57,235 nt of DNA from Prorocentrum cordatum (lineage: Eukaryota > Sar > Dinophyceae > Prorocentrales > Prorocentraceae). The translations under genes were made by a program, and so were the position numbers. Shown piece after piece: positions 1 to 11,901 of this stretch. The stretch lies in assembly GCA_963575745.1 (NCBI GenBank), contig CAUYUJ010000760.1:52501-109735 (forward strand). Direction: 5' to 3'. The notes under the pieces were generated by a model that saw nothing but the letters and a program-made list of their open reading frames with translations, was not told where the DNA came from and made no database searches. How positions within the stretch are numbered: the stretch's first letter is position 1; the number at the start of each line of letters is the position of its first letter.

Positions 1-760
1 ATTGGATCCCAGGGGAGGCAGCGAGGGAGGGGGGAGGGAGGAAGAGGAAAGGAATGGAGGAAGGGAATACGGAGGAGGGAGAAGCTAGGAAGCAACTTCT
101 GGAAGGTCTTCGTGGGAACGACTGAGGACCTTGGACGAGTGAGACCCGAGCACATGTTAGCGCCGATGATGAAATTCAGAGACCGGGGGAAGAAGAAAGG
201 AGGAAGGAGAGGGGAGGAAAAAGGATGGGAGGAGGAAGGGAGGACGGGAGGGAGAGAGGGTCGGAGGAGGAATAACGAGGAGGGAGGAGACACGAGGGAG
301 AATGAGAAAGAACGGGGAATGATTCTAACTGAACGTGAACACCATCAGCATTATGAAAGCATGCCACTGGAGAGGGGAGGTGGAAGGGAGGATGGGAGGG
401 ATCCTCCTCCTCCTCCTCCTCCTCCGAGAGAGAGAGAGAGGAGAGGAGGAAAGAACTGGGGGAGGGCGCTCTGTCTCCAGCGCGGTCGGGCGGCCTCCTG
501 GCCTCGGGCGGCTGCGGCGGCGGCGGCTGACGGCGGCGTCGCGAGGACGTGCGCCCTGTGGCTTCTCGCACGGGGGGCTGGGCCCACGAGGATATCCGCA
601 GCACAGACACCTGTCGTGCCCAGGCCCCCGTCCTGCTTTCCACAGCGTGGACCCCTGGAGGTCCCGACCCTCTCCGCCTCCTCCTCCTCCTCTTTTTCCT
701 TCTCCTCCTCCTCCTCCTCCTCCTCCTTCTCCTCCTCCTCCTCCTCCATCCGAAGTCGCT
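1..760. repeat. Low-complexity purine/pyrimidine tracts
   Basis: GGA/GGGA-rich sequence covers roughly 1-330, followed by CTC runs near 397-425, a GA run near 426-442 and a TCC run near 678-750. Long frames are open on both strands, but their proteins are Glu/Arg, Ser, Leu or Pro homopolymers set by the repeat, so no gene is called. Confidence 0.8.
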
Positions 761-1540
761 CATGACGATGGTCGACGAAGCAGGAAGATTTCGGTCTACA
801 TGGGAAAAGCCAGTCAGCGCAACAGCTACTGGACCAAGCAGAACGCAACATACCTCAACAATGTGCGTGAAACTGGGTGTCAGGCTACTGCGGGCCACGT
901 TTCTGCTCGTCCGCCGGGAGCGGAGGAGCAGCGACGCAACCCGCAGAGGTCCATCACGGCAGGCCTTCGCGTATGCCGCAGGGAAGTGGTGCTTGCACCT
1001 GCACAGAAGGCTCGCGAAAGGTGTGGGCAGCCCTCGCTGCCCATCTGCGCGGACCCGAATGAAAGTGGAGAGGACCAGGGGGAGGAAAAGTTGCAGAGAC
1101 GGTCATTCGAAGCTTGCTGCGGCAACATGGGGGACAACGGGACCCTAGCCGCGGGCGCCTCGTGTAAGCCACGAAGGAGACGCATGGTGGGCACATGCCC
1201 TCGACGGAATGAATACGTCTTTGTGGCCGTCTGGAACTTCCCCATCTGTAGGCCCCCAACCAGAAACCCTCGTAGTCTTCCCATACAAAGAGTAACGTAT
1301 TGGAGGCTGATCCTGACCCATGGTTTTGGAGTTGATGCTGCTCTTGAACCCTCTGATCGTGCTTGGACGACAAGGGGTTCTTGTTTTAGCCCGATGCGCC
1401 GCCTGCAGGCGCCTCGTGCGCAACCTTGTGTGCTGGCTCGGATTTCTGGGTGTTCGCCCGGTGCCCGCCCGTGAGCGCCCCGTGGGCGTGCTGTGTGCCG
1501 ACTGGGTTCCCGTGGGCGCCCGATGGGCACTCCGTGCGCT
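761..1540. other. Unassigned GC-rich sequence
   Basis: Several frames are open on both strands, but none shows a recognisable domain, a clear start context or continuity beyond the region. A small GTGGGCGCC-like repetition occurs near 1440-1530. An unrecognised exon cannot be excluded. Confidence 0.4.
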
Positions 1541-1732
1541 GGCTGGCGTTTCCTGATTTACCAGCCTGGAACATATCCCTACCCCTATGTTCGGCATCGC
1601 CTCATCACGATGGCGATCTTAAGGATTCCCTCATTTTCTGAGGGTGCATCCCTAAGATTGTCATCGCCTTTTGGCGTGTCAATCTTAGGGATAGGAATAA
1701 GTTCGAGGCTGGTGATGGCTGGCGTTTCCTGA
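1541..1732. mobile_element. Small inverted-repeat (MITE/fold-back-like) element
   Basis: A 16-bp perfect direct repeat (ggctggcgtttcctga) lies at 1541-1556 and 1717-1732. The 160 bp between them have inverted ends: the left end ACCAGCCTGGAACATAT pairs with the right end read in reverse as ACCAGCCTCGAACTTAT. A second, inner pair of inverted blocks (ggcgatcttaagg and its partner near 1650-1690) follows. Inverted ends flanked by a direct repeat fit a non-autonomous DNA element. A 16-bp target duplication is long for known superfamilies, so a local duplication of a fold-back sequence is the main alternative. Confidence 0.45.
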
Positions 1733-3080
1733 CGCACACATACAGTGCACCCTGTCCGCCAGCGTGTATCCCAAGCAGCAGGCCCTCGCTCCCTGGAAGA
1801 GCACTATATGTGTGTATATATAAAAATATATGTGGGGGGCATCTCTGCGTGGCCTGCAGGTTGCAAAGTCCGTTCACGCACTAGCACTTTCGAAGCTTCG
1901 AGCATAAATCCCACCATTCCAGCCGCAAGTTGCGGGCAAAGCTTAAGAGGCCGCAAGTTGCTAGCGCCGTAACGCGCGGACCTTCTAGTGCAGAACCATG
2001 GCTCGGGTGGGCGAGGGATGATGATGAAACTAGATTGAACAAGTGATTTGTGCAGGTCACTTTAGGTCGAGTTGGCAAGACAGTGGTTCGAGCGCCTTCG
2101 AGCGAAAGCGCAATGTACTGCCTTCTTGTCCTGGGAGGCAGACAGTGCTGAAAAACTCACACAGGATATAGATAGGTGAAGCTTTTTGGCTTCAGATAGC
2201 GTCGGGAACGCGTGCGGGAACTTCACCAAGACCCCCAAACAATCCCAGATGGCCTCCAGACAATCCCAAAACACCGCACTGTCCAACCACGCCCCAAAGG
2301 GCCCCGGGAACGTACCAAGATCCGGCTGGACTGTTAAAAAATGTTCTACCGAGCTCGAGAGAACCTAGCAGATCCTTCACGACCACGACGGCCCCCAGGT
2401 GCCCCATGAGGCCCCCAAGAGGCCCCCATGGGCCCTAAAGAGCCCCCGAAGTCGGCCCCAAGACTCTAAAGAGACCGCGAGGATGTGCGCGAAAGCCCTG
2501 GCGAAACCTCCAGCGGGACTGGTTGAATACGCGACGCGTAACGAATGCCACCGCTGCGCGCAGCCCCAACGAACTACCAGGGAGCGGCCGGCAATGCGCC
2601 ACCACCGATCTCGATATCGTGATAAACTGGATGACGAAGTCCGTGGGTGTATGACCGTTTCTCCAACAAAACCGCGGGTCGCTCCAGCTGCCGCGCTCGT
2701 CCCCAGGATTGCACTCCAGAAAGGATTGCTAAACCTATGCGCGTAGCATAGGAACCCGTGCAACATAGGTAAGACACCTCCATGGAGACAGCAAGTGGAT
2801 GGAATACCGTCCAAATGCGATTCAAGGAACCCTTGAAACAAATGCTAGCCAGTGTGAACCCCAGACAATATGTTATAGCATACGACGGTGCAGCGCATGA
2901 CGTGCAATAAACGTGGTGCAATCTACGTGGCGTGATGTGTGTGGTACAATCTACGAGATGCAATCTACTTTGACTGTCTTGATGATGTCCTCTCCACTGC
3001 TCGTGCAAACAGCCCACCCTCCCACCCGCGACTTGGTCGCAAGGCCTCTTAAGACCGTGACGGCAGGTTCCACATGGCAC
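1733..3080. other. Unassigned sequence with dispersed-repeat fragments
   Basis: No gene is recognisable. An AT-rich TATA-like stretch lies at 1798-1842. The part at about 2925-3060 (gtgcaatcta... and ...cacccgcgacttggt) resembles 6400-6530, so it belongs to a dispersed repeat. GGCCCC-rich text near 2380-2470 resembles the minisatellite at 13.4 kb. Confidence 0.4.
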
Positions 3081-3084
3081 TTGG

Positions 3085-3535
3085 CAACGACACCGACGCC
3101 GACGACGACAGCGACGACGACGACGCCGACGCCGACTACGACGCCACCGACGACGACTTCGACTTCGACGACGACGACGACGACACCGACGACGAAGACG
3201 ACAACGCCGACGCCGACGACGCCGACGCCGACGACGACGACGACGATGGCGCCGACAACGACGACGACGCCGAGGACGACGACGACGACGCCGACGACGA
3301 CGACGACGCCGACGCCGACGCCGACGAAGACGACGACGACCATGACGATGACGACGACGGCGACGAAATAGGAGGGACGACGACGATACGCCGACGACGG
3401 ACGACGACGACGACAAGGGAGGAGGAAGGACGACCACAGCCACAACGACGACGGAAACGACGACGACGCCAAAGAGGACGACAACGGCGACGACGAGGAA
3501 AGACAGGCTGACCACGCCGACGACGATGACGGCGT
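3085..3535. repeat. (GAC)n/(GCC)n trinucleotide array
   Basis: About 450 bp of nearly pure GAC/GAA/GCC triplets. All frames stay open and give Asp/Ala-, Thr- or Arg-rich strings, with Val or Ser runs on the other strand. An Asp-rich acidic protein is formally encoded on the plus strand, but there is no non-repeat coding sequence attached to it. Confidence 0.85.
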
Positions 3536-3539
3536 CTTC

Positions 3540-4215
3540 GCGTCGGTGATGAAGGTTTTGGAAAGAATTCGAAATGCGCGCGCGGCAGACGCGCGAGAGC
3601 GGCTCGCATGCATTATTTGACACGGATCGTGCCACCCCAGCACGCGCGCAAGGGCGTTCGAACGATTTCGCCATGCGCGCGCGAAGCCCGTTTGGTAGCA
3701 TGTTATGATTATGTTGGAACAAACGCTTGCTTTCTTAAAAAATCGCAAGAGCGCGCGCGCTCGCTTTTGATGCAAATGCGTGTTGCGAAACCATGGTTTG
3801 TTTATGCTGTTTGGACACTCGATTTTGAAGTCCTTCCCAAACCGAAAATTGTCTGAGGATTTCGGCATGCGCGCGCGACGACGCGCGCGCGTGCATTTCG
3901 TCCCACTTTGTTGCAACGGACTCTCGCGACGGCACGCGCGCAGGGGCGCCCGAACGATTTCGACATGCGCGCGGGCGAAACTTGTTTGCCTGCATTTTAT
4001 GAGAATGTAAAAACCTATGATTCTTTTCTAAGGGTTCGCAGGAGCGCGCGCACACGTTTTTTTTGAAAATCCGTGTTGCGAAACCCTGTGTGTTTTTGGA
4101 CACTCGATGTTGAAGCCCATCCGACGCCGAGGGTTCTTGAAGGATTCCGGCATGCGCGCGCCACGACGCGCGCGTGCGCACTTCGTAATGTTTTTCTCTG
4201 TTGCAAGGCACTCTT
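3540..4215. repeat. CG-rich ~280-320 bp dispersed tandem repeat, locus 1
   Basis: Units share landmarks in the same order: a block like cacgcgcgcaagggcg, then ttcgaacgatttcg, an AT-rich part (aaatcgcaagagcgcgcg), then ggacactcgattttgaa, then catgcgcgcgcgacgacg and a cacttcg end. At least two units are present here. The same order recurs at 6930-7560, 19495-20100, 28370-28760 and 29340-29730, so this is a dispersed family and not a local duplication. Confidence 0.7.
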
Positions 4216-4264
4216 GGAAACTTATGATTCCCGGCGGGGCTGGGTGAAATTCCGTGCCCGCCGG

Positions 4265-4322
4265 TGACTGACTGACTGACTGACTGATTGACTGATTAAT
4301 TGACTGATTGACTGACTGAACG
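4265..4322. repeat. (GACT)n tetranucleotide repeat
   Basis: About 55 bp of ctga/ctgattga units directly before the minisatellite that starts near 4336. Confidence 0.85.
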
Positions 4323-4335
4323 TGAGGAGGGCGCC

Positions 4336-5412
4336 TTGAATAACACATTTCAAACCGCCCGCGGAAGCGCAACCGCAACTGGGCGACACATTTCGACCCG
4401 TCCGCGGGCGCGCAACCGCAACCGCAACTGGGCGACACATTTCAAAACGCCCGCGGGCGCGCAACCGCAACTGCACCTGGGCGACACATTTCGACCCGCC
4501 CGCGGGCGCACAACCGCAACTGGGCGACACATTTCAACCCGCCCGCGGGCGCGCAACCGCAGCCGCAACTACGCGACACATTTCAACCCGCCCGCGGGCG
4601 CGCAACCGCAACCGCAACTGGGCGACACATTTCAAACCGCTCGCGGGCGCGCAACCGCAACCGCAACTTGGGCGACACATTTCAAACCACCCGCGTGGAC
4701 GCAACCGCAACTGGGCGACACATTTCCATCCGCCCACGGGCGCGCAAACGCAACCGCACCTGGGCAACACAATTCAACCCGCCCGCGGGCGCGCAAACGC
4801 ACCGCACCTAGGCGACACATTTCAACCCGCCCGCGGGCGCGCAACCGCAACTTGGCGACGCATTTCAACCCGCCCCGCGGGCGCGCAACCGCAGCCGCAA
4901 CTACGCGACACATTTCGACCCGGCCGCGGGCGCGCAACAGCAACCGCAAACTGGGCGACACATTTCAAGCCGCCCGCGGGCGCGCAACCGCAACCGCAAC
5001 TGGGCGACGCATTTCAACCCGCCCGCGGGCGCGCAATCGCAACCGCAACTGGGCGACACATTTCGACCCGCCCGCGGGCGCGCAACTGCAACCGCTACTG
5101 GGCGACACATTTTTCAACCCGCCGGCGAGCGCGCAACCGCAACCGCATCTGGGCGACACATTTCAAACCTGCCCGCGGGCGCGGAACCGCAACTGCGCGG
5201 CGCATTTCGTCCCGCCCGCGGGCGCGCAACCGCAGCCGCAACTGTGCGACGCATTTCAACCCGCCCGCGGGCGCGCAACCGCAACCCCAACTGGGCGACG
5301 CATTTCAACCCGCCCGCGGGCAAATGGGCGACAGATTTCAACCCGCCCGCGGGCGCGCAACTGCAACCCCAACGGGGCGACACATTTCAACCCGCCCGCG
5401 GGCGCGGCTCCG
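4336..5412. repeat. ~49-bp GC-rich minisatellite
   Basis: About 23 copies of a unit carrying the landmarks GGCGACACATTTCAACCC, then CGCCCGCGGGCGCGCAACCG, then CAACCGCAACTG. Spacing varies from about 35 to 53 bp, mainly through loss or gain of a CGCAAC hexamer. The unit has no stop in three frames, so a 398-codon open frame rotates through the frames. That frame is treated as a repeat artefact. Confidence 0.85.
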
Positions 5413-5439
5413 CTCACCGGCCGCCCTCCTCCAGGGGAT

Positions 5440-6000
5440 CTGAGGCGGAGGAAGGGTGGGAGGGAGGTGGGAGGGAGGGGGGAGGGAGGAGGGAGGCGGG
5501 AGGGAGGAGGAAGTAGGGGGGGACGGAGATGAGACGGAGGGAGGGCAGAGAGCTCACAATGATTAGGGGCGGGACGGGTGGGTTAACCGCCCCCGAGGGG
5601 GGAGACGAGGCTTTGACAAAAGCGGTCCGTTGCACCGCCTAGTTTGAAGTTGGGGGGGCGATGCCGCGGGGATCGAATGCGCGTTCACCCGCGCGCAAGC
5701 TGCCTGCGGATGTAGGTGCATCGGCGCCGTCTTATTCACGCAGCCTGCCGCGTCTTATTCATGATCTGGTGCATGAGCAGGTGGAGGAGGAGGGGGAGGA
5801 GGCAAGGGAGGAGGTAAGGGAGGAGGAGGAGGAGGAGGCGGAGGAGGAAGAGCAGCAAGACGAGGAGGATGATAAAGAGGAGGAGGAGCAGCAGGACGAG
5901 GAGGAGGAGGAGGACCAAGATGGCATGGCCAGGAGGAGGAGAAGGAGGAGGAGGAGGAGGAGGAGGAGGAGGAGGAGGACGATGGGGAGGGGGATGCCAG
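5440..6000. repeat. GGGA and GGA purine tracts
   Basis: GGGAGG-type repeat at 5440-5545 and GGA repeat at about 5780-5990, separated by about 230 bp of unassigned sequence. The Glu- and Arg-rich frames here follow from the repeat. Confidence 0.75.
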
Positions 6001-6615
6001 GGTGGTGCTGCTTGAGAAGGTGCACGAGCAGGTGCTTGTTGCGGAGGACGGAGGAGGATGAGGTGGTGGACGTCAAGGAAGATATGGGCGTGGAGGTGGA
6101 TATCCTCTTCGCGGCCTCTGGGCGTGACCCGCGGTTCTCCGCCAGGACACTGCAGCGGGGAATCCCCATTCCACGCTGCTGCCTCTGATTTTGATAAACG
6201 AATGCGCTCGCATAGCATTTGTTGCAGAAGATGGCGGGGGGGGGTCGATACCGGCTGGCCTAGACTGGTATGAATTCATGGGAAATTGAACGAAGGGTCG
6301 CGACCATATGGGCATTTCCCATCGAATCGCGTGGGGGAAAACCCCGGTGGGGGTGATGGGGGTAGAATCCAATTTCTTTTTCTTTATTTGAAAACATCGA
6401 CGTAGTGCAATCTATGTGGTTCGGTCTCTGTGATGCGAATAACTTCTGTTCGCATTGAATTGTCCACCACACTGCTCGCGCAATCGTCTCACCCACCCAC
6501 CCGCAACTTGGTTTGCAAAACCCATGCGGCGGCGATTGCGATGAGTGCATGGAGTTGGCTGGTGCATCTCCGCGGCCGCGCTAGCCCGCGAATGCTCGCG
6601 AGCGCAGCGGCCAGA
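6001..6615. other. Dispersed-repeat mosaic next to duplication A
   Basis: No gene is recognised. The block near 6195-6300 (gataaacgaatgcg..., gataccggc..., gaattcatg) matches the layout at 7555-7680 and 20095-20220, so it is another copy of that repeat module. The block at 6400-6530 matches 2925-3060. Confidence 0.45.
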
Positions 6616-6929
6616 TAGTTTTGCGCTGCCAACGTGGCCGCGGTGGTGCTGACCGCTGGTCACTTCCCAGCGGACACGTCAGTGCGAGTCGGCGACGTGG
6701 GCGGGCGCGGTGTCATGGCAACGTCGAAAACGGTAGACGCGATGATGATGGTAGCGATGCTGGTGACGATGGTGGCACCGACGACGGCAAGGCCAGTGAC
6801 GGCGCCGTTGCTGGTCTCGCCGGCGACGGTGACGGCACCCTCGCGTCGGTGATGAAGGGCTTGGAGAGCGAACGACATGCGCACGTGGCCGACGCGCGAG
6901 AGTGGTCCGCCGATTTCCATTTGACACGG

Positions 6930-7560
6930 ATCGTGCCCCCCCAACACGCGCGCAAGGGCGCTCGAATGATTTCAACGTGCGGCGCGAGGGGCCCGATTGG
7001 CAGACTTTCATGAACAACTTGAAAACCTATGGTTCTCTGAAGAAATCGCAGGAGCCCGAGCGAAAGCACTTTTGCAAACTGATGTTGAACAACCATGCGT
7101 TTTTACATGTTTCCGGGGCACTCGTTTTTGAATTCCTTACGGAACTCGAGGTTTGAAGGATTTTCGCATGCGCGCGCGACGACGCGTGCGTGTGCACTTC
7201 GCCCCATCTGTTGCAAGGAATTCTGGCGACAGCACGCGCGCAAGGGCGTTCGAGCGACTCCGACATGCGCGCGCAAGAGGCCCGATTGGTAGCAGGTAGC
7301 AAGTTATGCAAATGTTGAAAAACAAAAACGCATGTTTGTCGTAAACATTCGCACGAGCCCGAGCGCAAGTTTTGTTTCAACATTCTGATTGCGAAATCAT
7401 GTGTTTTTTTTTTTAATCTGTTTTCGGAACACTCGATTTTGAAATCCTGACGACGCTCAAAATGTTTGAAAGATTTCCGCATGTTCGCGCGAAGACGCGC
7501 GCGTGTGCACTTTGGCATACTTGTTTGAAGGGGTTCTTGAAAACTGATGATCTGTGATAA
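6930..7560. repeat. CG-rich ~280-320 bp dispersed tandem repeat, locus 2
   Basis: Two units with the same landmarks as 3540-4215: acacgcgcgcaagggcg, aaatcgcaggagcccgag, acactcg-tttttgaa and catgcgcgcgcgacgacg. The duplicated partner is at 19495-20100. Confidence 0.7.
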
Positions 7561-7769
7561 ACGAGTGCGAGCAAATAGTTTTTGAGCAGAGGATGAAGCG
7601 GGGGGGGCGGGGCGGATACCGGCCTGCCTGCGATGGTCTGAACTCATCTATGAGGGACGATGGACAGAGTCGTGTGTAAATTGCCATGCGAAAAGAAGGG
7701 CCATTAATTCCGAGGGGGAGGATAGATCCAAAATATTCTTCTTAGAACGGAGGATCTACGAAAACAAAA

Positions 7770-8340
7770 CAATGAAAAACAATGGAAAGCAATGCAAAGC
7801 AGTAAAGCAACGCAAAGCAATGAAACGCATTGCAGAGCCATGCGAAGCGAGGCAAAGAAATGCGGTTGCCATGCAGAGCAATGCAAGTCAATGCAAGTCA
7901 ACGCAAAGAAATGCAAAGCAATGCAAAGCAGTGCAAATCAATGCAACGCAATGCAAAGCGAGACAAAAGCATGCGATTGCAATGCAACGCAACGCAAATC
8001 AATGCAAAGCAATGTAAAGCCAGACATAGCAATACACAGCAATGCAAAGCAATGCGAAGCCATGCAGCGCTACGCAAACCAATACACAACAATTCAAAGC
8101 CATCCACCGCAATACAGAGCAATGCTAAGCCGCACAAAGCAATACACAGCAATGCAAAGCAATGCAAAGCCGTGCAACGCTATGAAAACCAACACAAAGC
8201 AATTCAAAGCCATCCACCGCAATATACAGCAAGTCAAAACAATGCAAAACAATGCAACGCAACGCAAAGAAATACAAAGCACTGCAAAAAAATAAAAAGC
8301 AATTGGAAGTAATGCAAAGCAATGCAATGCAAGCCGACGC
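7770..8340. repeat. GCAAAGCAAT decamer array, copy A
   Basis: About 570 bp of a 10-bp repeat (aatgcaaagc) with scattered changes such as ccatccaccg. A 10-bp unit rotates through all frames and contains no stop in any of them, so long Gln/Lys/Asn/Ala frames (plus) and Leu/Cys/Ile/His frames (minus) result. They are not called as genes. Confidence 0.9.
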
Positions 8341-8404
8341 AAGGCGATTGCAACGGCGAATGGGGGTGCAACGGAACAGTGGCGACGGGGCGGTGACGAC
8401 GCGG

Positions 8405-8690
8405 CGACGAGGCGGTGACGGCGACAACAAGGCGGCGGACCCAGCACTGGAGCCCAGACGACGGGCGGCGACTATGCGGCGACGTGGCGGCGACGGCGAC
8501 AACAAGGCGGCGGACCCAGCACTGGAGCCCAAACGACGGGCGGCGACTAAGCGGCGACGGGGCAATGACGGCGACAACAAGGCGGCGGACCCAGCACTGG
8601 AGCCCAGACGACGGGCGGCGACTAGGCGGCGAGGGGGGCGGCGACGGCGACAACAAGGCGGCAAACCGGGCACCAGAGCCCAGCTCCTCA
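8405..8690. repeat. 75-bp tandem repeat, four units (copy A)
   Basis: The landmark gcgacaacaaggcgg recurs at about 8421, 8496, 8571 and 8647. In the plus frame starting upstream this gives a 25-residue repeat containing DGDNKAADPALEPRRRAAT, ending soon after at KCKNCW and a stop near 8740. Copy B has only three units. The multiple-of-three period is notable but no domain is recognised. Confidence 0.85.
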
Positions 8691-9066
8691 GAGCAATCAG
8701 AGCAACAAGTGAGAACCCTAAGTGCAAGAATTGTTGGTGAAAAGCAACAAATATCGATTGCATAGGTGAGCTTACGGAGGGGAGGGGGAGGGAAGTGGAG
8801 GGGAACAAACGGCTTGAGGAGGGGAAGGGAGGGGAATAGGGAGGGGAATAGGAAGGTGAGGCGAAGGAAGCGGAAATGGGGAGGTTGAGGGGAATGATAT
8901 AATTGGCGTGCGATCGCGAGCGAGCGACAACGAACGCGCGCCAGAAAGCGTAACGAAGGTGCCCCAAATGAGGCGCCAATGCTCTCTGGATGGCGGTGGT
9001 GCCTACGTTCCCAGACATGGATCAGAAAGATTTGAAGGGTCCCTGGGACACACAAATAAATACACA
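8691..9066. other. Single-copy-like segment conserved in both duplicates
   Basis: Apart from a purine-rich part (8775-8850) this has no simple repeat. It is almost identical to 21150-21502. No coding potential is evident. Confidence 0.5.
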
Positions 9067-9845
9067 ATTACTCCGACGGAAGGACCCCACATGAGAATCT
9101 CTTTAGCTTGCATGGGGGTATCCTCCTGCCCCTTCCCTTCTCCCACCTACTCTTGCCTCCTCGTTCTCCTCCTGTCTGCTCCTCCTCCTGCCTCAACCCC
9201 TGCCTCTTCCTCCTCTTCTTGCCTCCTCCACCTCCTCCCCCTCCCCCTCGTTATGCTTCCTCCCCCCATTCCCCCTGCCCCTCCTGCCTCCTGCCTCCTC
9301 CTCCTGCTCTCCCTCTCCCTCTCCTCCTCCTCCTCCTCCTCCTCCTCCTCCTCCTCCTCATCCCCTGTCCTCCTCCTCTCCCTCTCCCTCATCCGCTTCC
9401 TCCTCCTCCTCCTCCTCCTCCTCCTCCTCCTCCTCCTCCTCGTTTCCATATTCCTTCCTCCCCCCTCCTCCCCCCCCCTCCTCCTCCTCCTCCTCCTCCT
9501 CCTCCTCCTGCCTCCTCCTTAGGCCTCCTGCCCCCTCCTGGGGCCTCCTGGGGCCTCTTGGGGCCTCCTGGAGCCTTCTGGGCCTTCCGGGACCTACTGG
9601 GGCCTCCTCGGGCATTCCTCCTCCTCCTTTTCCTCCTCGTCCTTCCTCCCCTCAGCCTCTTCCTCTTCCTGCTTTCCTGTCTCGTCCTGCATCATCCCTC
9701 CTCCTTTTCCTGGCAATCCTCCTCCTCCTCGTCCTCGTGCGGAACACGACCCAGAGGAAGCGCACGACGTGCGTCCCAGCCGATACGCGCCAGAGGACGA
9801 CCCAGAGGAAGCGCGCGCCGGAGGATGACCCGGAGGAACCACGTG
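9067..9845. repeat. CTC/CCT pyrimidine tract
   Basis: TCC/CTC repeats dominate from 9120 to 9740, followed by a short repeat of gaggacgacccagaggaagc near 9750-9830. This belongs to the block absent from copy B. Confidence 0.8.
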
Positions 9846-10880
9846 AGCTGCGGGACCCATAGGAAGGCTCCCGCCTGACGCGTCCTCACAATTCACTCAC
9901 AGACGAGGGTCCCGCTTGATACTTCTTCCAAATTCAGACCTGAGGAGCCCAAAAGTGACGACAGTTACAGGAATCCGATGACCCGCTCGGATTAGTAACA
10001 TGATCTGCGGGCCCCATAGGGAGGGGGCTCCCGCCTGAGACTTCCTCACAATTCACTCACAAACGAGGCTCCCGCCTGATACTTCCTTCCAAATTCAAAC
10101 CTGAGGAGCCCAAAAGTGACGACAGTTACAGGAATCCGATGACCCGCTCGGATTAGTAACATGATCTGCGGGCCCCATAGGGAGGGGGCTCCCGCTTGAG
10201 ACTTGCTCGCAATTCACTGACAAACGAGGCTCCCGCCTGATACTTCCTCCAAATTCAGACCTGAGGATCCCAAAAATGACAACAGTTACAAGAATCCGAT
10301 GACCCGCTCGGATTAATAACATGATCTGCGGGCCCCATAGGGGGGGGGCTCCCGCCTGACACTTCCTCACAATTCACTCACAGACGAGGGTCCCGCTTGA
10401 TACTTCCTCCAAATTCAGACCTGAGGAGCCCAAAAGTGACGACAGTTACAAGAATCCGATGACCCGCTCAGATTAGTAACATGATCTGCGGGCCCCATAG
10501 GGAGGGGGCTCCCGCCTGAGACTTGCTCGCAATTCACTCACAGACGAGGCTCCCTCTTGGTACTTCCTTCAAATTCAGACCTGAGGAGCCCAAAAGTGAC
10601 AACAGTTACAAGAATCCGATGACCCGCTCGGATTAATAACATGATCTGCGGGCCCCATAGGGAGGGGGCTCCCGCCTGAGACTTCCTCACAATTCACTCA
10701 CAGACGAGGCTCCCGCTTGATACTTCCTCCAAATTCAAACCTGAGGAGCCCAAAAGTGACGACAGTTACAAGAATCCGATGACCCGCTCAGATTAGTAAC
10801 ATGATCTGCGGGCCCCATAGGGAGGGGGCTCCCGCCTGAGACTTGCTCGCAATTCACTCACAGACGAGGCTCCCTCTTGG
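9846..10880. repeat. 160-bp tandem repeat (about six units)
   Basis: The landmark catgatctgcgggcccc occurs at about 9999, 10160, 10320, 10481, 10640 and 10800, giving a 160-bp period. Each unit holds two related blocks which, on the minus strand, read AATTGTGAGGAAGT followed by TCAAGCGGGAGC. That pair also occurs in non-tandem form at 26715-26905 and 30570-30790. Confidence 0.9.
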
Positions 10881-11300
<420 letters not shown>

Positions 11301-11412
11301 GTGATGATGATGCGGAGGAGGAAGCAAAGAGGAGCAGAGGAGAGGGAGGAGGACGAGAGATCCTGCGCGGAGGGTGTGCAGAGAAAACAAGAACCCCACT
11401 TAGGATGTGGGG

Positions 11413-11901
11413 AAAAATAACAGGATTCCCCATATTTTCCCATATTTTCTGTGTTTTTGTCGTCCCCCCCACTCCCCATATTTTCCTATATTTTCTGGGG
11501 AATCGACGATTAATTGTGTCTGCGTGGTTTTTCCCCTCCTGAAGATTGATGTGATAACTCGGGCCCTGGACTAGCCGATAACTAAAGTACGGCTCGCAGG
11601 CTCCTCCTTCTGCCCACGAGCTCCATCAGCATTCGCAAAGAGCGCAGACAATCTCTCAAAAAGCAATATGACCTAGGGCTGCTGACCATGTTTGTGCCAC
11701 CCCTCCCCTCAAACAAGGACGACAAACACGACCCCGTATGCACTCGCCCGAGCTTAGGCGGGAGCTCCCGGGCCCTCGGATGCGAGCAACTTCTGTGACA
11801 TAATGCGCACGGTGCGGCATGCTCCCAGGACAACACTTGCCACCCTCCCACCCCCTGGTTCATATCGATGTGTTCGCCATCCTGCCAGGGTGCTCAATGG
11901 C
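11413..11901 (-). other. Conserved region downstream of the membrane-protein gene (A)
   Basis: About 490 bp that closely match 21505-21547 plus 22096-22537 in copy B. It lies immediately 3' of the minus-strand gene and may include its 3' UTR. No clear polyadenylation signal was identified. Confidence 0.45.

Noticed and set aside
3074-3511. Asp-rich acidic protein
   Set aside because: Composed wholly of the GAC array; all other frames are open too and no non-repeat coding sequence is attached.
4336-5532. 398-codon plus-strand frame
   Set aside because: The ~49-bp unit rotates through the frames and contains no stop; no non-repeat domain.
5661-6188. Glu/Arg-rich protein
   Set aside because: Its body is the GGA tract and opposite-strand frames of the same length are open.
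7772-8312. Gln/Lys/Asn-rich or Leu/Cys-rich proteins over the decamer arrays
   Set aside because: A stop-free 10-bp repeat opens all frames on both strands; the same holds for copy B.
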